Source: Smithella sp. PtaU1.Bin162 (GTDB lineage: Bacteria > Desulfobacterota > Syntrophia > Syntrophales > Smithellaceae). From it: a stretch of DNA of 57,663 nt. Under the pieces are notes generated by a model. The model made no database searches. It was not told the DNA's origin and saw only the letters and a list, made by a program, of their open reading frames with translations. The DNA lies in assembly GCA_002068015.1 (NCBI GenBank), contig MVRV01000060.1:1-57663 (forward strand), read 5' to 3'. The translations under genes were made by a program, and so were the position numbers. Positions 52,029 through 57,663 of this stretch are shown one piece after another (positions within the stretch are counted from its first letter, which is position 1; every line of letters begins with the position of its first letter).

Positions 52029-54626
52029 ATGACCATGACAGCCAATTTTGATCAAGAAGCGGATAAAAATCATCGTCTCCAGCGCATAATCATTCTGATA
52101 GAAATAATTATCATCATCATCCCCGCATTAATTCTATTTTACGTTATTCATTCCAACCAGACTATTCTGCCCGTTTCTGAATTTTTACTTCTTTGCTTCA
52201 CTTTTCTTTTGATCATCAGTGGGATATTTATTCTCCGTAACGTCATTAACCGTTTTATATCTATTCTCCTGGCAATAAAAACAGCTGATTCCGAAGGAAC
52301 CTTTAATCTGAATATCAAGCAGGATGTTGTTGAACTGCGCGAGGTCAGTAATTCATTGAGCAACATCATGATAAAGTTCAACAAGACAGCCGCTGATTTG
52401 AATAAATGTACCTATGAATTACTGGCATTGAAAGAATTAATTGAAATCGCTAAAAAAAGTCTCGATATACGGAGACTTCAGGAATTGGTTCTGGATAAAA
52501 TTATGACGGTCACGGGAGCCAGAATCGGATCTTTTCTCGAATATGAGGCGCCGTTTCATCAATTCAGAATAGCCGCCATCCGCGGAATAAGCGAAGATAA
52601 TTTGATTAATTTTCATATACCGCTTGAAAAAACACTTGCCAAGTATGCCGTATTGGAAAAGAAATCCGTATTAATCAAAGATATTCAGATGGATTCCAGA
52701 ACGAATCGAATTAACGACTCCCGATACGGTTCTCCCTCGTTTCTCAGTATTCCCGTAGTATTGGAAAACGACGTATCCGCCGTTGTTAATCTTGCCGGAA
52801 AACCTCCTGATGATTTCTTTGATGAAGACGATGAACGAATATGCCGTCTGATGATTGATGAAATCGATTTCGCCCTGAATAATGCCCGCCTGCATTTCAA
52901 GGTTCAGGAACTATTGAAGGAATCAGGGGAAAACAATAACCGGCTTCAAGAGGAAATCAGTAAACGCAAAGAATCGGAAGAGCAACTTTTCCATTATCAA
53001 AAAAATCTTGAACACATGATCGAAGAAAGGACCAAGGAACTGGTTGAGATTAACATCAAGCTTTCACAGGAAATTACCGAGCGCAAGTTAACCCAGGAAG
53101 CTCTGCAGGAAAGTGAAGAAAAAATGCGTACGATAATTGATTCCGCCAAAGATTGGATATTTATCAAGGACAGAGAAGGCCGTTATGCTCTGGTTAATCG
53201 GCAAATGGCAACCGATCTGAGAAAACCGGAATCGGACATGATCGGTAAAACCACCGAAGAGCTTTGCCTATCGCCTGAGTTGATGCTGATCGATGAAAAT
53301 GATCCGGTAATCTTCAACGGCGCAATCACTGAATTCGAAACAACTCTTCCCATTTACAACCAGCAAAAAATTTTCTATATCATAAAAGTTCCAGTGAGAG
53401 ATAAATCAGGCCATATAATCGCGCTTTGCGGAATTTCCCGCGATATTACTGAACGGAAAAGGATGGAGGCACAGCTTGTACAAGCAGAAAAGATGGAGGC
53501 ATTGGGAAATATGGCCGGTGGTGTAGCTCACGACATGAACAATGTTCTCGGTGCTCTTGTTGGTTATTCCGAGCTCTTCCTGAAAAAAATTGACAAAGAC
53601 AATCCTCTTAAAGCTTATGCAAACAGCATCATGAAATCCAGCAAAAGGGGAGCCGCTATTATTCAGGATCTTTTAACTCTCGCCCGCAGGGGTGTAGCCG
53701 TCTCCGAAGTCGTTGAGTTGAACAAAATTATCGGTGATTATTTCGAAACGCCGGAATTTGAAAAGCTCAAATTATCTTATCCCAATATAAACTTCCGGAT
53801 GGATTTGGCCAAGGATATTTATAACATCAAGGGATCACCTGTTCATCTGGGAAAAACCATAATGAACCTCATTTCCAATGCTGCCGAGGCCATTACCAAT
53901 TCCGGTGAAGTCAGAATTCAAACCGCAAATCGTTATATCGATACTCCGGTCAACGGCCATGAAACGATGAGACCGGGGAGCTACGTAGTCATGACTGTTT
54001 CCGACAACGGCATGGGAATTCCGGCCAGAGACATCGGAAAGATATTCGAACCTTTTTATACAAAAAAAGTAATGGGACGAAGCGGAACAGGCCTTGGCCT
54101 GGCGGTTGTGTGGGGAACCGTGAATGATCACAATGGTTATATTGACGTGCAGAGCGAAGAAAATATGGGAAGTGTGTTTACTATCTACTTTCCTGCTACC
54201 ACCGAAGAAGTTGCGGTTACGGAATCCGAGCCGGCATTGGAAGAATATATGGGACGTGGGGAATCAATACTGGTTGTGGACGATATCATTGAACAAAGAG
54301 ACCTGGCCATAAATATGCTGAACAAACTCGGATATCAGCCGACAGCGGTATGCAGTGGTGAGGAAGCAGTTGAATACGTAAAAAACAAGAAGACTGATTT
54401 GATCATGCTGGATATGATTATGGATCCCGGCATCAACGGCCTGGAAACATACGAAAGAGTACTTAAAATCAATCCCGACCAGAAAGCCGTCATCGTCAGC
54501 GGTTTCTCTGAAACAGAACAGGTGTCAAAAGCAAGAAGTCTTGGCGCCGGATCTTATGTGAGCAAACCGTATGTATTGGAAAAAATAGGCCTGGCCATAA
54601 GAAAAGAACTGGACGCAAAAAAATGA
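52029..54626 (+). CDS. membrane hybrid sensor histidine kinase (GAF-PAS-HisKA-HATPase-REC)
   Basis: An 865-residue hybrid kinase. Two N-terminal membrane helices (about 18-40 and 48-70) with a very short loop between them, then a GAF domain (about 140-290), a coiled coil (about 295-350), a PAS domain (about 365-480), a HisKA domain with the phospho-His in GGVAHDMNN (about residue 501), HATPase (DNGMGIPARD, GTGLGLAVVWG) and a C-terminal REC domain with Asp near 795. The membrane part senses no large periplasmic domain, so input is probably intracellular or membrane-derived. Starts at 52029 or 52035 are possible; AGGAG favours 52035. Confidence 0.9.
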   Translation: MTMTANFDQEADKNHRLQRIIILIEIIIIIIPALILFYVIHSNQTILPVSEFLLLCFTFLLIISGIFILRNVINRFISILLAIKTADSEGTFNLNIKQDVVELREVSNSLSNIMIKFNKTAADLNKCTYELLALKELIEIAKKSLDIRRLQELVLDKIMTVTGARIGSFLEYEAPFHQFRIAAIRGISEDNLINFHIPLEKTLAKYAVLEKKSVLIKDIQMDSRTNRINDSRYGSPSFLSIPVVLENDVSAVVNLAGKPPDDFFDEDDERICRLMIDEIDFALNNARLHFKVQELLKESGENNNRLQEEISKRKESEEQLFHYQKNLEHMIEERTKELVEINIKLSQEITERKLTQEALQESEEKMRTIIDSAKDWIFIKDREGRYALVNRQMATDLRKPESDMIGKTTEELCLSPELMLIDENDPVIFNGAITEFETTLPIYNQQKIFYIIKVPVRDKSGHIIALCGISRDITERKRMEAQLVQAEKMEALGNMAGGVAHDMNNVLGALVGYSELFLKKIDKDNPLKAYANSIMKSSKRGAAIIQDLLTLARRGVAVSEVVELNKIIGDYFETPEFEKLKLSYPNINFRMDLAKDIYNIKGSPVHLGKTIMNLISNAAEAITNSGEVRIQTANRYIDTPVNGHETMRPGSYVVMTVSDNGMGIPARDIGKIFEPFYTKKVMGRSGTGLGLAVVWGTVNDHNGYIDVQSEENMGSVFTIYFPATTEEVAVTESEPALEEYMGRGESILVVDDIIEQRDLAINMLNKLGYQPTAVCSGEEAVEYVKNKKTDLIMLDMIMDPGINGLETYERVLKINPDQKAVIVSGFSETEQVSKARSLGAGSYVSKPYVLEKIGLAIRKELDAKK

Positions 54627-54643
54627 ATAGTAATTTGATTTTC

Positions 54644-55201
54644 TCACTTCCCTTTGTTTCCTGCCGCAAAAAGCCGCAGCTCTTTTATTATCCTCCCCCG
54701 TTCTTCTGTAGTGAAAGGAGATATGGCCAAGACTTCCAGAAATCTGAGCCCGCTTGTAGCCAGCATGATAACCGCAGCCCATTCAAAATTAAGCCCGTCT
54801 TTCGTCAGGTCACTCATGATCTGACGGTAATCTTCGCGCGCCGGAGCAAGCAGTTCCGGATTGTGAGCCGCCGAAGCAATAAGGGCGGCCGATATCCCCC
54901 TGTTCGCTCCGGGATCATCGCCCAGAACTGAAAGCAGATAAACCACGGCTTCCCGATCGAGACCTGCCGGTATTTCACTGCGCCTTTTTATTCGGTTTTC
55001 CTTCATGCATCTTACACGTCGTTCCAGCATACCCCGGAGCAAGGCTTCCTTATCGGGAAAATGGTAAAGCAGGCCGCCCCGGCTTACTCCCGCTTTGGAC
55101 GCTACTGTTTCCAGTGTCAGATGCCTGGCTCCGGCTTCTATGACCACCTGCTCCGCCGCATCGATTATTTTTTCTTTTGCATTTGTCGTGTTGCGTTGCA
55201 T
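54644..55201 (-). CDS. TetR-family transcriptional regulator
   Basis: A 185-residue TetR protein: helix-turn-helix in LTLETVASKAGVSRGGLLYHF (about residues 29-49), preceded by KEKIIDAAEQVVIEAG and followed by a divergent ligand-binding domain. It ends the RND-OMF-kinase/BON unit and is most likely its repressor or a local regulator. It converges with the histidine kinase gene with an 17 bp gap. Confidence 0.92.
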   Translation of the reverse strand: MQRNTTNAKEKIIDAAEQVVIEAGARHLTLETVASKAGVSRGGLLYHFPDKEALLRGMLERRVRCMKENRIKRRSEIPAGLDREAVVYLLSVLGDDPGANRGISAALIASAAHNPELLAPAREDYRQIMSDLTKDGLNFEWAAVIMLATSGLRFLEVLAISPFTTEERGRIIKELRLFAAGNKGK

Positions 55202-55222
55202 TGAGCCTCCTTCTTTCCCTTT

Positions 55223-56026
55223 TTACCTGCTTGCTATTTCAATTTTGTTTTCTACAGCCTTCACGCCGGAAACTTCCCAGGCAGCGCGCTCGGCCTCCGA
55301 CTTTTCCCAGGGCACCTGTACAACTCCGGTTAACCGGACTTTCCCCGGCGCATCAACAAAGCTGGAAACATAATTTGAGGGAAACCCGGCCTCGGCAAGG
55401 GCGGTTCCCACTCTTACCGCCAGTTCCATCATATCCAGCGACTGCATTGTATCAGCGGTGCTTCCGCGAATCTCATCCGCCCGGGCGGCACACAGAACCA
55501 TATCCGCTGCAGTATTAATCTTAAGTTTGTCCATATTAAGCGTAACATCGTAGAGTTCAGGGTTCTCCCAATCCCTGTGAAAAGCGAATTTGATAAAACT
55601 TTCTCTTTCCTGATCGGTTTTTTCCATGAGCATGGCGGCAACTTCCTTTTTATAACCTCTTTCCAGTAGATTGCGCATCCGCTTTTCCGGAGAGGCAATT
55701 ACCCGGACATGGAGTGCATAGGGAAGAGAACTGAAAAGCATATTGCCGCCTCTTCCGAGAATTACGGCATTACCAAGGCGGGCCAGTTCATAAATTACAA
55801 GATAAAGACGATCCAGGAAAATTTCCGGCCGATAGGAAAACAATCTTTTTAAGGCAGACGGAGCCTTGTCATTCACTTCCCTGACATCTTTTAGAAAACC
55901 CATCTCCCCGGCTTTTCTTTCAATCTCTTCCGTACCATAGTAATTATATTGCAGTTCCTGAGCCACCAGCTTTGCAATTGCCGTCCCGTTTGTTCCCATC
56001 TTTCGAGAAAAGGTAATAAAATGCAT
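55223..56026 (-). CDS. cytidylate kinase-like protein fused to a BON domain
   Basis: A 267-residue protein. Residues 1-200 match the Cmk2 'cytidylate kinase-like' family: ITFSRKMGTNGTAIAKLVA at the P-loop position, ILGRGGNMLF and RVIASPEKRMRNLLERG. The P-loop lacks the Lys of GxxGxGKS (it reads GTNGTAI). Residues 205-267 form a BON-type domain (LAVRVGTALAEAGF and VRLTGVVQVPWEKSE), normally a periplasmic membrane-binding module, yet there is no signal peptide. The fusion suggests a regulatory or nucleotide-sensing protein rather than a real CMP kinase. It lies between the outer-membrane factor and tetR. Confidence 0.8.
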   Translation of the reverse strand: MHFITFSRKMGTNGTAIAKLVAQELQYNYYGTEEIERKAGEMGFLKDVREVNDKAPSALKRLFSYRPEIFLDRLYLVIYELARLGNAVILGRGGNMLFSSLPYALHVRVIASPEKRMRNLLERGYKKEVAAMLMEKTDQERESFIKFAFHRDWENPELYDVTLNMDKLKINTAADMVLCAARADEIRGSTADTMQSLDMMELAVRVGTALAEAGFPSNYVSSFVDAPGKVRLTGVVQVPWEKSEAERAAWEVSGVKAVENKIEIASR

Positions 56027-56044
56027 ACATCCCTCCTTTTCAGT

Positions 56045-57466
56045 TCATCTCTCCGTCAGTTCATCCGCTTTCGCCACCCAGCCTCCGCCCATGGACTTGT
56101 AAAGGTTTACCAGAGCCTTGAAAAGCCCGGCCTGTGTCCGCACACAAGCCAACTGGACGTTAAACAGATTCCGTTCGGCATCGAGCACTTCGAGATAGCC
56201 CGCGTAACCGTTATCATACTTGAGGCGGGCGAGCCGCACATAGGCCCCTGCCGTCTCGACCTGCCGCTTTTGCGCCTCCAGCTGTTCCCTCGTTTTGCTC
56301 TGATCAATCAGAGCATTATTCACTTCCCGGTAAGCCTGCTGAATAACCTGCTGATAGCGGAGAAGCTTCTGTTTTTGGACTGCCTCGGCTGCTTTTACCT
56401 GACCGCTGACGGCCCCTGCGGTAAAAACAGGCACAGTGACAGGCATGCCGAAATTCCATATCCGGGCCGGATTTGTAAAAAGATTGGAAAGCTCGGCACT
56501 CTGTACGCCGAATAACCCAGTAAGGGATATGCTGGGAAAATATGCGGCTCTGGCTACACCGATGCGGGCATTGGCCGCAATCAAGTCCTGTTCGGCCTGA
56601 CGAATATCCGGACGCCGGGAGAGCAATTCTGAAGGCAATCCGGCAGGCACATCCGGAAGCACCAGCTGATCGATTTTTTTTCCTCGGGCAATAGTTGCGG
56701 GATTACGACCCAGCAATGTACTGATCAGATTTTCCTGCTGGCCGATCAGTTTTTGCATCACGGGAATAGTTGCCGCCGCCGCTTCGTATTCCAGCTGTGC
56801 CTGCTTGAGCTCCATCTCGGAAATAACTCCCCGCTCAAAACGCAGTTCGCACAAACGGAGTGCATCTTTGCGGCTCTTTGTGGTGTTTTCGGCAATTTCC
56901 AGTTCCCGGTCGAAATCGCGCAGATCAATATATGCACCGGCAACAGAAGAGACAAGAGACATGATGACCGCTTTTCTCCCCTCTTCCGTAGCCAGAAGAT
57001 CGGCACGGGCCGCTTCCGTCGCCCGGCGAATTTTCCCCCAGATGTCGATCTCCCAGTTTGCATTCCCCGACAGCTTATAATCGTTATAAGGATTGTTGTA
57101 TGTTGAAGGCAGTGGTGAATTGATATACTCGGAAACCTGTGTCCGGTAGCCGCTTGCAACTCCGCTTATCCGGGGGAACAAATCCGCTCTTGTCGCCCCG
57201 TACCGTCCCATGAATTCCTCGATCCGGGCCGCAGCAATTCTTACATCCTTGCTTTCCTTCAAGGCAATGGAAATAAGATTATTCATTACAGGATCGTCAA
57301 ACATCTCCCACCAGGCTGTATTCGCCATTTCAGCCGCCGAAATCTCTTCCAACCGCCAGGAGGAAGGAACTTCGACAGCCGGACGTTGATAATCCGGTCC
57401 CACTGCACATCCCGCTATGATTAAGGCAAAGATCAAAACAAGGGGGAAAGAAAGACATTTAGGCAT
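56045..57466 (-). CDS. NodT/OprM-type outer-membrane efflux lipoprotein
   Basis: A 473-residue outer-membrane factor of an RND pump. A lipobox (ALIIAGCAVG, Cys about residue 20) shows it is a lipoprotein. It has two OEP domains with TolC-like helices (for example ESKDVRIAAARIEEF and SRRPDIRQAEQDLIAANARIGVARAAYFP). The ATG at 57466 lies inside the last codons of the RND gene (8 bp overlap), so pump and channel are coupled. Confidence 0.93.
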   Translation of the reverse strand: MPKCLSFPLVLIFALIIAGCAVGPDYQRPAVEVPSSWRLEEISAAEMANTAWWEMFDDPVMNNLISIALKESKDVRIAAARIEEFMGRYGATRADLFPRISGVASGYRTQVSEYINSPLPSTYNNPYNDYKLSGNANWEIDIWGKIRRATEAARADLLATEEGRKAVIMSLVSSVAGAYIDLRDFDRELEIAENTTKSRKDALRLCELRFERGVISEMELKQAQLEYEAAAATIPVMQKLIGQQENLISTLLGRNPATIARGKKIDQLVLPDVPAGLPSELLSRRPDIRQAEQDLIAANARIGVARAAYFPSISLTGLFGVQSAELSNLFTNPARIWNFGMPVTVPVFTAGAVSGQVKAAEAVQKQKLLRYQQVIQQAYREVNNALIDQSKTREQLEAQKRQVETAGAYVRLARLKYDNGYAGYLEVLDAERNLFNVQLACVRTQAGLFKALVNLYKSMGGGWVAKADELTER

Positions 57467-57663
57467 GATCGTCCTCCTTTACTGCCAAATCCCCTTCCTT
57501 CTTATCAGCCGATAATCTGCTGATCACATAAAAAGTTACGGGGATGAGAAAAACGGCGATCAAAGAAGCGGCAATTGTTCCCCCTGCAACAATTGTTCCC
57601 ATAATCTGTCTTCCGGCGGCACCCGTTCCCTCGGAGACGGCAAGAGGCGCAACACCGAGAATG
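57459..57663 (-). CDS. RND efflux transporter, inner-membrane pump (C-terminal fragment)
   Basis: The frame enters at the window edge and stops at 57461-57459. The visible 68 residues, VAPLAVSEGTGAAGRQIMGT and a final membrane helix (IAASLIAVFLIPVTFYVI), match the end of AcrB/MexB-type pumps (the GxxG-rich loop and TM12). With the OprM-like factor it forms a tripartite pump; the adaptor protein must lie outside the window. Confidence 0.88.
   Translation of the reverse strand, partial: ILGVAPLAVSEGTGAAGRQIMGTIVAGGTIAASLIAVFLIPVTFYVISRLSADKKEGDLAVKEDDHA

Noticed and set aside
1..57663. CRISPR arrays, transposons, prophage and integrons
   Set aside because: No regularly spaced direct repeats, transposase or integrase motifs, or phage structural genes were found.

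Overview
The window reads as a low-to-mid G+C chromosome segment of an anaerobic Gram-negative bacterium, most likely a deltaproteobacterium (Desulfobacterota; a Syntrophales/Smithella-like lineage is my best guess, inferred from gene content and order, not from a marker tree). Pointers are the rpsA-sppA-ihfB block, a PyrK/PyrD dihydroorotate dehydrogenase, an incomplete mannose-family PTS, class III ribonucleotide reductase with its activase, a ferredoxin:thioredoxin-reductase-type protein next to a glutaredoxin, an EF-G of the mitochondrial/spirochaete-like (spdEFG1) type, and outer-membrane efflux systems. Almost everything is ordinary chromosomal housekeeping. I see no insertion sequence, phage, CRISPR array, rRNA or tRNA.

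Layout. 1-6.4 kb (minus): a metallo-beta-lactamase-fold hydrolase cut by the window edge, a nucleotidyltransferase with a small partner, a DUF4384 lipoprotein-like exported protein, pyrD, pyrK, rimI, then PTS IIC, IIB and IIA. 6.7-11.9 kb (minus): an AddAB-type helicase/nuclease pair. 11.9-17.7 kb: a methyltransferase, a DUF2845 protein, a P-loop ATPase, fusA with a leader-peptide attenuator, then divergently grx-FTR and a small sigma-region-4-like protein. 17.7-22.2 kb (minus): cmk, rpsA, sppA, ihfB and a crotonase. 22.3-27.9 kb (plus): an M48 metalloprotease with TPRs, adk, lepA, hemW. 28-34 kb (minus): nrdD, nrdG, a GAF/HD-GYP protein and metK behind a SAM-II-like riboswitch. 34.1-36.5 kb (plus): a methyltransferase and an orphan GspE/PilB ATPase. 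36.7-42.8 kb (minus): a tightly coupled six-gene operon (PHP phosphoesterase, GT4 glycosyltransferase, methyltransferase, an alpha/alpha-barrel-like protein, hexapeptide acyltransferase, B12-type radical SAM). 43.8-48.2 kb (plus): tolC-macA-macB-permease behind a sigma-54 promoter. 48.2-54.6 kb (plus): M14 peptidase, a J-domain-like/REC protein, a two-RCK potassium channel and a hybrid histidine kinase. 54.6 kb to the end (minus): an RND pump, its outer-membrane factor, a cytidylate-kinase-like/BON fusion and a TetR regulator.

The most notable new signals are regulatory. The divergent region between fusA and the glutaredoxin gene holds a full leader-peptide attenuator: a sigma-70 promoter, a Shine-Dalgarno site, a seven-codon ORF (MVDPPIW) whose codons form the 5' arm of a terminator with a T7 tract, then fusA. 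Slow translocation on this ORF should keep the terminator open and raise EF-G, a plausible autogenous circuit. The metK leader holds a SAM-II-like aptamer whose 3' end can pair with the 5' arm of a following terminator. The nrdD leader has two NrdR-like boxes 31 bp apart. The six-gene operon at 36.7-42.7 kb is the best candidate for an undescribed glycoconjugate or specialised-metabolite pathway.
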